A stretch of 64,000 nucleotides of DNA, taken from assembly GCA_029834535.1 (NCBI GenBank), contig JAQMWT010000126.1, positions 1-64,000 on the forward strand. The letters are read 5' to 3'. The stretch is from Chrysophaeum taylorii (lineage: Eukaryota; Sar; Pelagophyceae; Pelagomonadales; Pelagomonadaceae). The notes beneath the pieces were generated by a model. The model searched no databases and was not told where the DNA came from. It was given only the letters and a program-made list of their open reading frames with translations. A program made the position numbers and the translations under genes. Shown here in pieces: positions 11,480-22,008 of this stretch. Position 1 is the stretch's first letter, and every line of letters begins with the position of its first letter.

Positions 11480-14400
11480 TACGTGTGAAGATGAGCGTTA
11501 GTAGCGACAAGTACAGGCCCAGTAAGTTCACGTGGCAACATGAGCAAAGGAGATCTCCAAGGCAAATCCGCGGGTCGGTTAACTTCATCTCGACACCACT
11601 CGGTAATCTGCTTGCGTAGGCAATCGAGCTTGGCGCCCGGAGTCAGTCGATAAAGCATCCTCTTGACCAGCATAGGACTGGTGTTTACAAAACGCAAAGA
11701 TACTGGTGGTGAGTCCACTGGTCTCATAATCGGGTCGAAGAACGTCCAAGCATATCGGATACATTGACACCACGTAAGATTCGCATCATCATCTAAGCGC
11801 AGTTTGTCAGGTATTCCAAGTTCTTTCATCACTTTCTCGACTTCTTCATTCGTCGGCAACTGTACTTTCGTAGCTTCACTACCCTTCACGCGCTCTGGCG
11901 TCGGCAACAAGAGTACACCAGCCACATCACACAGTGTGTCTTTCCAAGGAACATCCAACTTCTCCTTATATTCGAGTCTGACTTCAGGATGCCTTTTATT
12001 AATCTTCTCGTCTTTGACTCGCACGTCTGGCTCGCTCATCACTTTCGGTTTGCGATTCTGCTCAGGATCTGGCGAAATGTCCAAATGCGATTGTCGGGGG
12101 GGGGGGAGCAAAAGAAACATGTGACGTCCCCGGCGCATCTATCTTAGGCGGTAAGAAAGGTACTTCGGGAGGTCTCCTCTTAGTAGGATCTTGTAAATCC
12201 TCGGTGGACACCCACGTGACGACTCGGGTGAACGTGTAATCGGCGGAAAGTGCCGATGGTAGTAGGTAATCTCAGTAGCCTTCAAGGAACCCGCAGAGGG
12301 TTGATCAGCAGGACACAGCGCGGTAGGGAAGACCTTGCCGAATTGGGGGCAACTGTTGGGCACAGACGTGTACAGATCGTTAGCCAAAATAGCAAGAAAG
12401 TCCGGAGGGACGATAGACGCCACATTTTTGAACGAAGCGGGCTGCGACAAGCCATTCCGATCATAAACTTGCGGCAGGGTCGACAACTCGGCGGTCATCT
12501 GCAGAGTCAACGGTTCGTGAAGAGAGCGATAAGGTCCCATGCGGTGAGCGATGCGCGCGGCGGTATAACTAGCAGCGGTCGAATCTCGTGACGAAATCAC
12601 GTTGGTCAACTGAAGCAAGCGCGGTTCGTCACCATGTCGTGGAAATCAACGACGTCGACGACAGGATATGATCGGGCCACAGGGGAGACAATCACGGCTT
12701 CTTGCTCGATCAGTCACTGCAGAAAAGCTGTTTTCGCGCGCAGCTTGACGGTCCAGGGGGTCGCAGTAATACTTGTGCCGAGATCACGGGAGGTCAAGTC
12801 GTAAAGCGCAGCATGCACGCAACGAGGCGATGCAACGCCAGTCAATGACGACCAATCCTTCTCCTGTGAGAAGTTGTGGATCGAGCGCAAGGTCGGGCCG
12901 TAGCGCCCACAAAGAGGAGGATGAACGACGGGGGTGTTCGGAAAGTTCGCGCGAGGATCTCTGGTCGCGTTTTCGACGGTATCACGTGCCAAGACGACAT
13001 GAAACGATAAAGAGCGTATTTCGTTTGCGCGCTGTACTATCTCGTTTGCGCGCTGTGCAGCCAGAGCGCAGCCTTTAAATACACTAGATAGCATGACCAG
13101 TTTCACACGCGCGGGCCATAACCAGGGGGACTTCTCATAACGCTGGCGAAGTTCGCACTCCTTTGCCTGTTGACATTCTTGCTCATCCTCTTCGCGTCGA
13201 CAGACACAAGAATCGTCTTCTTCATCGTATTCGTTAGGGGAGAACGCAGGCTGACTCGATAGAAGGAGACGGCCTGTTGGTGGTGTGCCGAGCAAAATCG
13301 GCGGGGGAGACTTGTCGACTGGACTTAAGCGATTTCCGACTGGCTCAGTTAGAGGAAAGCTTCTCTTATCATAACCGGCTGCAGTGCCGTCCATAGCAAC
13401 GACAAGCGAAACGACGTCCAGCTCGTCCTTACACCGAATAGTGTTGCCAAGTGCTAGAACATCGCCTTGCATCACTGTGGTCGGAACCGGGTTCATAGGC
13501 GACTCGGCCATTCTATCGGAGTGATTAACCTGGACATCACACGAAGAACACATGTCACTGACAAGATCATTCCACTGTTCGTACTCAACAAGCGTCGTGG
13601 CGAGAACTTGACCAACATTCAAGAATAGAGAAGGTTCACAGAAATATCAACAGTTCCGTCACCAGGCCGTAAGCAAGAGAGCGGCATCGGCGACCTAAGA
13701 TTCCGATTCTAGTGACAGCTTAATGACGAGTAGATTCGGCGGATATCCAATCGTCAACGGTAAGCGTCGACGCTCGCGCGGCGGACGCCGCACATTTGCG
13801 GGAAGGAACGCCGTCGAGAGTATTCTAGTCACCACATCGATCAGAACTTGATCGAGGGCTGAGTGCTGACCACTGCAGATCTCGGCAGCAACCAGATTGC
13901 GAGAGTAGGTCGGCCTGTATGCCACTGAGGGCGAATCGACGGCTTCGCCTTGACAACACATCGTCGTCCATACTCGACCTGGGTCGAATTAAAGGGAATG
14001 GGGGTACGCGGAGAGTCTGTCAACGCGCCCATCATAGAATGTCGAATGTCGCGGGATCCTAGCCGAAACAGCCCGGCAGTGTAGGCGACGGTGGATACTA
14101 ACAGGATCGTAGCTTTTTCGGCAAACGCAACGTATGGCATCATCCACTGGCATGTCGCAGTCTGGTTCAATCCCGACTCAAAAAGTGTGCGCCTCGCCGG
14201 CAGCTCTCCTCTATCGATAAACATGCTGTCGGCTTCGAGCTGAGCAACTAGCGCTCGGCGAATATATATCGCATCGGCGATCCCATCAACTCTGATCATC
14301 GTGTCGAATTGCCTTCCTATCCGAACGCCACGTCCAATTGACATGCATTATACGGGAAAATGCCCAGGACCAAGAAAACTATGGTCTCCAATCTTTGCTC

Positions 14401-16750
14401 AATCACCATTCCATCTCTCGGTGAGAGCGCAGTGTGGTGACATCTAGCCTTGGGATCGGTATCGTCTGGGTCTGGCAAGGATACATGTGCAACACTCGAA
14501 CCAAACGACGTTGTCATCGTCCAAAAAAAAAAAAAAGTCGGACTTATCCTCGACAGCTTTATCCGGAGGTTCTTTGTCTCTCTCTGGCGTCAGTTCGGCA
14601 GGGCCCAATATCTCTGGATCTGCTTCCTCCCTGTAATCGACTGGTTCTTCGAATTCTTCCCAAACTGACTGACTCAATCGCCTCGTCCATCGAAACGTCG
14701 GCACATATGTCACCCTCTTGCCAAAAGCCAGGCCAAACGCAAATCAACTCTTCATCGGCAAATAAACCCATATGCCTCGGTGTCGGAATCGCACTTCTTT
14801 CCGCTCTGGCGCTTCTTCCCTAGGAAACAAAGAAGCTCGTCTCCACGTCATTGTAAGCATCGACTTCCTCTTATCAGCGTTGATCGTCCACTCCCGTTTC
14901 TTCTCTGGTCGACAGCCACTCTTATCACCCATACATAGTCCGCTCGGGATCTTCCCTCGTTACACCGCCATCATATCACATACTGGCTGCGAATCTCTGA
15001 AAACTCCCCATTCCTGGGTAACACGTCAGAGCCTTCGTACAGCCCCAACGACGATTTCCCCAGCATCGTGCTCATCAGCCCTTCTGGCTCCGTATCCTCT
15101 TCCTCGGCCACTTTGCTCGGACTAGCATCAGCTTCATCGGTCACTTCGCTCGGACTAGCATCAGCTGCATCGCTTTCCGCCATCGCCTCGTCGCTCAAAA
15201 TGTCTGCACACAAAACGCCCGCCATCGGCAAAAAGAACAAAATGTCCGCAATCGGCTCGTCGGGAGGCCCTGCGAAATAAAAAGGCGTCGTCCCCGACGT
15301 CACATCCGTCAAGTAAGGGCCATCAGCGGACACGTGAAGTGCGATGGGCGCGCCAAAAGATGCGCTCTTATCATCTGAAATGTGCCTCTTTGACGCATCA
15401 TCGATCGACCAAACTTGGAAATCGAAGCGTCGTCCACCTGAGTGCCCGGAGGCAAACTCAAATGCAAACCCATAGCGTCGAGCGTAGCAGCGGCGGTTCC
15501 ACCCTTCTCGGCGTCATCGCCTGCACAGGGCTCAGGAGTCGAGTCCAAACGTAGCCTCGTAGCATCGAGCGTAGCATCGTCACGACGAGGAGGACGATCC
15601 TCGTCCATCGAGTCGTGCTGGTCCGAATGTTCCAATTCCACTAAAGCTGCATCGTTACTCAGCTCAGGTGTGGCAGCTGCACGCGCCTTGTCATCTGGAA
15701 GAGGATCCAAGGCCAAGCCAATGGCATCGAGCGCGGCGGCGTCGTCAAAGACAAAAAGTAGGGTTTTCGGACGACGAATCAGATTGTGCCACAGCACCTT
15801 TGGTGGTTTGGGTGAGCTCGTTCGACTTGAAGTCAGTGTTGGTGGATGTCTGCTAGTCCGAAGACGTTCGTGCTTTGAAGGTAGCAGTGATCGAACGACC
15901 GGAGTGGCCATCGCGGGCGTAAGCGCAGCGACAACCTGCGAATCGACACCTCCTATCGGGGTCGTAGTCCGGTATCCGCGTAGTCGGTCGGAGCGGCCCG
16001 TTTATCGTCATCGCGGCGGCGGCGGGAACCTCGCGCGGGTCTGATCGTTGTAGATGCTTCGTCACCTTGTCGCGGGTAAAAAAACATTCGACCCAACCTC
16101 CTATCGGGGTCGTAGTCGGCATAGTAGTCGGCATACACGTCTTCGATCTTCTTCCTTCTTCGTCGGCGCTCGACCTCAGCAATCTCGTCGCAGCGTCGGC
16201 ACCCATCTTCTTCTATGACAAAGAGTAACTGGGCTCGTAAGGCCTTTGTTTCAACGTAACGCGGCGGTTCTCGACCGTGTCGTTCTCACGGCCGGCAGCG
16301 TCGGCGGAAGAATTCTCTGACCTCGAGTAAGGTATCTCTTATATCTTCGAGGGTCTTAATCTCGGGCTTGATCTCGAGCTTCGTCAGAAAATGAAGCGAA
16401 CTTGCACGCGAAGAACTCTTATCCCGTCCAGTTTTTATGGTGGTGATCAGCCTCTCACGTTTGGCGGTCTTCGCTTGCTCGTGTTCTGAGGCCTCCGCGG
16501 CTCTCCTCGTAACCGAACGGGTCTTCTCCGCTCGTCGCCCGCCCGTCGGCGGTGCAGCCTCGTCATCATCATCATCATAGAAGCGTACTCGCGGTGACTC
16601 CCGCTGGCGCTCTCCATCCGTAAATCGCTCGTCCCCCTTTCTCTCGGTTCGTACACGACGTTCTCTTCGGAGTCGAGAATTCGAATTCTCCAGCCAAGCC
16701 GCCTTCGAACGGCGGCTACTGAGCGCTCTCTCGCTCGTCGGCTCACGAAA
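11480..16750 (-). mobile_element. Ty3/gypsy-like fragment, inverted, decayed
   Basis: On the minus strand the segment at 12138-11480 reads as the start of a Ty3-type reverse transcriptase (the 'P.R.R.R.L.P' lead-in and the region ending SPLLMLPRELTG), then stops short of the catalytic core. Upstream, 14520-12700 holds acidic, polyprotein-like ORFs that may be protease or linker. About 14400-16200 is gag-like and includes three loose repeats of a motif like ATLDAMGLHL/ALDAIGLALD. No LTRs are recognised, and the fragment carries many breaks. Assignment to gypsy rests mainly on the pre-RT segment; the gag part is inferred from order and composition. Confidence 0.5.
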
Positions 16751-17429
16751 ACGTCCGAATCTTCAAACGATCGGCCTTAAAATGACGTCAACAAACGACG
16801 AAAACGCGTCGACCAAACCCGGGTACGACGCCTGTGCGAACACTTGGTCCGCTCAGCACCTGCTTGATGCTTGCGTCGACTTCGCTGGCTCTTCTCAGCG
16901 ATATCCGGATAGCGCGTCGTGTAACGCAACGATACGCGCACGTACGATCATAGAGATAACGTAAACGAAAAAGTACGTAGAAACGGCCGTTCGGGAACTC
17001 CTAGGCGCCCTTGATCAGGGCGTGCACCAGACCGTGGAGTGCAACAACAGACACTCGTTCGCAGCGACCGGTCTGGTCGCCGAAATCGCGTGTCCTCCAC
17101 CACTTGTGGCGGGAGAAACGGCACCTGACCGTGCTCGGGGGTATTACGTCGACATGCCGGAGACCTCTAAGCTCGAGGCCGGCGCTAGGCTTGGGTTCGG
17201 CCGCTCGTCGCCACACGCCAAGCCTCTCGGCTGGGTTCTTGGTTCATGATAACAAGACAACCCTTCATAAGATGGTGTGACGTAGTCATCACAGAAAAAG
17301 GTGTGACGTGGCCACGGAAAAGGGTACGGAATAGGATGTAGGGTAAGCCCTAAGAACCAAGTGGCAACCGGATATCGAATCGAGGGTAAAGTAAAGTAAA
17401 GTAAAATAGGCATGCTTTTTTTGTCGTTT
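16751..17429. other. Intergenic, no gene seen
   Basis: Only short, skewed ORFs occur. A (TAAAG)n-like run lies at about 17390-17405, next to the hAT fragment. I find no recognisable coding sequence or RNA gene. Confidence 0.4.
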
Positions 17430-17830
17430 CTGCCGAATCCATGGCATGCGCGAGCCGCCGGAGACCGCCGGAGACCGCCGCCGCAAGCCGTCTACTCTTC
17501 CGGCGGGTCCGTGTCGTCCTCTTGGTTTTCTTTCTTTGTCGGGGATTGTGGTCTCGTCGGCGAGGTCGGCCATCTTGCCGTATTTGCCTCGGGCCCACTC
17601 CATGAACTCGCTGTTCGTGCGCAAGAGGACGAGCATGTCGCATTCTTCGTCGCCAAGGAACGAGTTACCCTCGGTTAGAACGATGTTGCTGGCTGAGATG
17701 ATTCGTTCGCAGAACCTCTCGGCAGGAAGCGTGCCGATGGAACCGCACGAAGATTGATCTGGCCCCGAGCTCGGAAGCCATACTTGGTGTCTTTCTCGAT
17801 CTTCTCGTAGAGCTTGCGCGCCCACATGGA
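17430..17830 (-). mobile_element. hAT-family transposase C-terminal fragment
   Basis: On the minus strand the ORF contains LPAERFCERIISASNIVL followed by a conserved block ending NSEFMEWARGKYG. This is the pattern of the hAT C-terminal dimerisation domain, in which a Leu-Pro-x-x-x-x-Phe stretch is followed by 'I.T..R..L' and 'L..L..N'. The catalytic part of the transposase is not seen, and the N-terminal side is out of frame or absent. No terminal inverted repeats were found. This is a truncated remnant of a plain DNA transposon. Confidence 0.65.
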
Positions 17831-18149
17831 GGGGTGGGAGGTGCTCGACGAGATCCGGCTTCTTGACTCTCTTCAGTTCAACTCATTTTCCCATTTGATC
17901 CCAGCCGCGTATCGTCTTGCTTGGATCGGTGTCTCCCTTCGCGCACTCAGGATGATCGCCGGTCAGGCGCTTGACATGCAACCACACGCGCCTCGAGGAG
18001 TGAGACTACCCGTGTGTTGTCGCGGTACCATTGCGCCGGGATATGGCCACCGGAGATCGCCTCCTCCTCCTTCTCCCCGCAGCTGGTGGTGGTCCGGCAC
18101 TTTTTTCTTCGCAGCCATTCTCTCCGCTCTTGGCGAAAAACGCGACGAC

Positions 18150-18245
18150 GACGTTTTGGATTCTAAGATGTGTATTGGGGGGGCGACCGACCGTGTTTTC
18201 GCGGGGTCGACCGACCGTAAAAAAAATGGTGATTTTAGGCCGCCG
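18150..18245 (+). repeat. Dispersed repeat, copy A (partner at 47349-47437)
   Basis: The stretch GATTCTAAGATGTGTATTGG ... AAAATGGTGATTTT is shared with 47349-47437 over about 85 bp with small indels. In both places it contains two or more GGCGACC blocks. It may be part of a MITE or of an element edge; I cannot tell which. Confidence 0.5.
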
Positions 18246-18549
18246 AGTGCAGCGAACGGAAATTTCTTCGTCAACCGATGGCGTCAACGCCGTCGTGGGC
18301 GAGGACGCAGACCCTACAGGAGTTACCTATTCCACCATCGCCGCCGTCGCCGTCGCGGCCGCAAAACGTTTGAGGAATCACCGATTCCACCGTCGCCACC
18401 ACCACCACCGGCCCAAACCGATTCAGGAGCGGTTGCGCTGCAGCCGCTGCCATGGGAGTCGGAGGAGTCAGTCGACGAGGCGAAGGACCGCGTCATCGCG
18501 CGTATACTGACGGCTTCAGACGCCGCGACGTTCTTATGCGCGAGAAAAA

Positions 18550-18921
18550 GTGTCACTCTTGAAAAAAAAGGTTCGCCCCCGTCGCAGTGACGTGACTTCA
18601 AAAAGTTTTGACGTCTCGGTCCCGCGCTCAGGCGCAAGCATTGTTCCGCGACCTCGCGTGGCAGTTCCACGGGGACACAAATGGCGAGACCAGCGGACGC
18701 ACGAAGTGATGCAGCGGGTAAACCAAGCGTCTTTACGAAAAATGATTCGCAACTACTTCGGAGCGCCTCCGCCTGTCGGCTCGTCGCGCGAGGCTCGCTC
18801 AGTGCCTACGTCGACGGTTGAGGCTGAGTCGGATATCGATGATTCTGATGATGAATGTGAAGCGGACGCGAGTTTTTGCAACCACGACGCTGACGAAAAC
18901 TGCGAGAAGACGCGCCATTAA
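18550..18921 (+). CDS. Hypothetical protein, 123 aa
   Basis: This ORF has a basic N-terminal half and a very acidic tail (SDIDDSDDECEAD). An ORF in another frame just upstream (to 18590) ends in a protein-like segment, PWESEESVDEAKDRVIARI, so the two could be exons or frame-shifted parts of one gene. I do not recognise a family. It lies 5' of the MULE-type remnant and might belong to that element. The composition favours real coding sequence, but the evidence is weak. Confidence 0.3.
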   Translation: MSLLKKKVRPRRSDVTSKSFDVSVPRSGASIVPRPRVAVPRGHKWRDQRTHEVMQRVNQASLRKMIRNYFGAPPPVGSSREARSVPTSTVEAESDIDDSDDECEADASFCNHDADENCEKTRH

Positions 18922-19400
18922 AAAAAAAAGAGGAAGGAAGGAGAACGCGGCGGGCTCGAAACGCGTCGAAGGCGGCGTACGAGCGGCGCGTAGAGGAGCA
19001 AAGCCGGTTCCTCTTCGCGAAAGAACGCGGCGTTATCTATCTGGGAGCGCGTTTACGACCCGCTCCTCGCGCGCGAGCCGGTCGTGGGTAATGAGACCGG
19101 GAGCGACGTCGTTCGAGTTTCGGCGGCAGGCCGAACAACTCGCGCGCGGTCGATCGGCTAAATTTGGACTTACCGTGCTCAAAGCTCGCGAATGCAAGCA
19201 CGACGTCCTCCGTTTAGTTTGCGGTGCGGCGGAGACGGCGCGAGCTCGCGCCAGCAAGAACCGGCCCGGCGTGGTGTTAGGGCGCCGAAGACGAAGAGGT
19301 CCGAGGCGAGTGGTGTCCTTTCGTCGAGTCGAGATATGCCGGCATTCCCCGACAACCGGCCGCTTCGTCTTGCGAAACCACACGGAGCACTCGCGAAGCT

Positions 19401-20380
19401 GTGCTGCGATCGCATCGAAAAAAAAGCGGCCCATATTTGGCCCAGCGTCTCGCCCGTCTTGTTGTTGTGCCCGTCCTCGCCGAGTGTCCCGAAATAACCT
19501 CCAAAGGCATCATCAACACTCTCCTCTCCCCCTTCGCCTCGTACAGCCGGAAACTCCCCTTTCTCCGCGAGATCAAACGCCAAGCTCAACTGTTTCTTCT
19601 CGGCGACCGCCTCGCGGCGCTACAGCGCCTCCCTGCCTTCGCGGAGAAGCATTGCGACGAGTACGGCGGCTGCTGCAAGGTCAGCATCTTCTTTTCGGAT
19701 GGATGCCGCCGAAATACGAGAGAACCGTATCGGCTGTGAGGCGTACCGGCACGTCCAGGAGCAGAAGAAGCTGCCCGAGGCGGATCGTCAGGGTTTCGCC
19801 GCCCCAAGCACCGTCGACACCTCCGACGTCCAGGATACTGTCAACGTCGATGGCGAGGATGTCCCTGCGAAGTACTACCGCGGCATGGTCGTCGTGTCAC
19901 CTTGGGGCAGGCAGGCGGCTAGCCGAAGTTGCCCGCCCCTTCTATCAGATAGACGGCGCGCGCTGCGAATGGAAGGGCGCGTTCTCGTCGGGCACGGTCT
20001 TCAACTGGACCGTATACGACTCGAACGACAACACTGGCAAGAAGGTCGCCTTCTCGCATTTCGCAGACAACGAGAGAAAACATCCGTACCGCTTGATCTT
20101 TCAGTTTGTCAAGGCGGCCGCCACGGCGTGCAGTGGTGCAAGCGCCGGTTTCCTTTCGCGCGTGGATCGCGGTGTTGCTTGCTCATGGACGGCGACGAAG
20201 GCACGTTCACAGCCCATAAGAAAAGAATTCAACGAAACGAACGCCATGCTCGATCCGAAGTACCCAACAAAAAAAGGTCGGGTCGAATTCCTTGGACGTG
20301 GCCCGATTCTGGCCGTGTGTCCGCGCGGCGCCCTCGAAGAGGAAAGTCGACAATATCTGGGAACGCGCGTCTGATCCCCG
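19401..20380 (+). mobile_element. MULE-type transposase remnant (second family)
   Basis: Three adjacent-frame pieces look like one MULE transposase. An N-terminal part (about 19480-19900, including LPFLREIKRQAQLFLLGDRL) is followed by a first catalytic-Asp block with QIDGARCEWKGAFSSGTVF (about 19945-20015), then FSHFADNE and a helix, then a possible second-Asp block LLMDGDEGTFTAHKK (about 20180-20230). MULE DDE cores have the order '(F)xDGxH/C...G' then '(S)D...G'. The frame changes mean it is probably inactive. The same N-terminal region recurs inverted at about 53150-53700. No ends or inverted repeats were identified. The MULE call is by motif pattern only. Confidence 0.5.
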
Positions 20381-20939
20381 GGGGGGGCGAAAGAATACGC
20401 CTTCTCGGAAACGATGATCGCGAGAAGGAGAACATCTAGTTCCCATCTACGCTGGGACACGGAAAAGGTCGCGAGCCAGGCCGTCGAGTCACGCCGACGA
20501 CAAACGCAACGTAAGTCGCGTCGCGTTCCGTCTGTCAAATCGCGAGAGTAGTGCAGTCTTCCCCTCGAGATCTTCGATCGGCGTGCCCCTCGGTGATCCT
20601 CGTGACAGAGCTTTTGCGCCAGGAATTCCTTAATGACAACGCAGCGGCGGATAGTTGTGTCGGGCCCGCTTCCGCCGCCGCCGCGCGTTGAGGAGCTCCT
20701 CGCCAGGATCATCGCATTTAGCCATGCGACGATACCACGACGTCTCGCGGATTGAGACTATAAGGCATCCGGAGGATACATCGAAAGTCCACAAGATAAT
20801 TTTCGCTGCTGCGAATGCGACGGGAGTGTGACTGCTGTTACCATCGATCCGGCCTCCCCACACACACACGGGGCTCGACCTATTGTGAATCCCTTACCCT
20901 CTTGTCGCCATTTAGTTCGTCAGTCGCTGAAAAAAAAAA

Positions 20940-21812
20940 ATGATGAACGTCCTGGCCGCCAAGGAGGAGGACGTGCAGAAGATGCTGAGCGCGCAGTGCC
21001 ATATTGGGACGCAGAACTGCGATCACATGATGCGCGACTACATCTGGCGGCGGCGGTCGGACGGGATACATATCATAAACGTGGGAAAGACGTGGGAGAA
21101 GCTGATGCTCGCCGCGCGGGTGTTGACTGCCATAGAAAACCCGCAGGACATCATCGCGATCTCGGCGCGACCCTACGGCCAGCGCGCGGTGCTCAAGTTC
21201 GCGCAGTATACGGGGGCGGCGTCTATTGCGGGTCGGTTTACGCCCGGGACGTTTACGAATCAGATAACGCGACAGTTTCGCGAACCGCGGGTTTTGGTGG
21301 TGACGGACCCGCGGACCGACGCTCAGGCGGTGAAGGAAGCCTCGTACGTGAATTTGCCGGTGATCGCATTTTGCGATTCGGATTCGCCGCTCGCTCACGT
21401 CGACGTCGCGATCCCCGCGAATAACAAGGGCAAACTTTCGATCGGTCTCGCGTATTGGCTGCTAGCGCGCGAGATCTTGCGGATGCGCGGCACCGTCAAC
21501 CGCCACGTGCCCTGGGACGTTCCGGTGGACCTTTTCTTCTACCGTGACCCCGACGAGCTCGAGAAAGCCGAAGAGGAGCAGCACCATTGGACGTCCGAAA
21601 AAACCGCCACAGCTGTCGTAGGTGCTCCGGTCGTCGAGACCCCCGGCTTCGACCAGCTCGTCCCTCCACCCGTCGAGCAGCAGTGGGATGCCGGCCTCTC
21701 TGCCCTCGAGCAGCCGCCTCCCGCCACCACCACCACCACCAACTGGGACCAGCCCGCGCCCGCTTCCACCTGGGACGCGGCGGGCGCCCAGCAGACCACG
21801 TGGACCGCCTAA
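20940..21812 (+). CDS. RPSA: 40S ribosomal protein SA (uS2 family)
   Basis: This 290-residue single-exon protein matches eukaryotic RPSA/uS2 throughout: KEEDVQKML near the start, [52 protein letters not shown] (the palindromic motif region), [18 protein letters not shown], and an acidic, Trp- and Thr/Pro-rich tail ending TTWTA. RPSA is a component of the small cytosolic ribosomal subunit needed for 40S maturation. The frame opens with two Mets (20940, 20943) directly after a run of ten A, and either could be the start. The length is typical of the family, and no disruption is seen. It is one of the few clean genes in this repeat-rich window and a good reference for host codon use. Confidence 0.95.
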   Translation: MMNVLAAKEEDVQKMLSAQCHIGTQNCDHMMRDYIWRRRSDGIHIINVGKTWEKLMLAARVLTAIENPQDIIAISARPYGQRAVLKFAQYTGAASIAGRFTPGTFTNQITRQFREPRVLVVTDPRTDAQAVKEASYVNLPVIAFCDSDSPLAHVDVAIPANNKGKLSIGLAYWLLAREILRMRGTVNRHVPWDVPVDLFFYRDPDELEKAEEEQHHWTSEKTATAVVGAPVVETPGFDQLVPPPVEQQWDAGLSALEQPPPATTTTTNWDQPAPASTWDAAGAQQTTWTA

Positions 21813-22008
21813 TGACTATTTTATATTATTATTACGAAGAAGAACAAGAAAAGTACTTGAAATTTGGTTCGATGGAAGGGGAAGGAGAGTGCTGGTGGTG
21901 TGACGCTGTGTGTTTTGTAGGATATGGCGGCGATTAAAACCTTGAACGAGAGCGCGCTCGGCATCATCATCATCATCACAATCGAGGGCGAGCTGCCCCT
22001 TCAATTCT

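Noticed and set aside
11510-11535. CCAGTAAGTTCACGTGG in the gypsy-like pol fragment as a copy of the 19-bp minisatellite
   Set aside because: It matches about 16 of 19 bases but is a single unit inside coding sequence (LPRELTG) with no neighbouring units, so it is more likely chance.
17814-18590. Long plus-strand ORF of 258 codons as a gene
   Set aside because: Most of it is Arg/Pro/Ser-rich low-complexity reading with no domain. It overlaps the hAT tail on the other strand and the dispersed repeat. Only its last 40 residues look protein-like.
18818-20374. 518-codon ORF as one intact protein
   Set aside because: The first two thirds read as basic low-complexity sequence, while recognisable transposase pieces lie in all three frames. 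The open frame is partly chance in GC-rich DNA.
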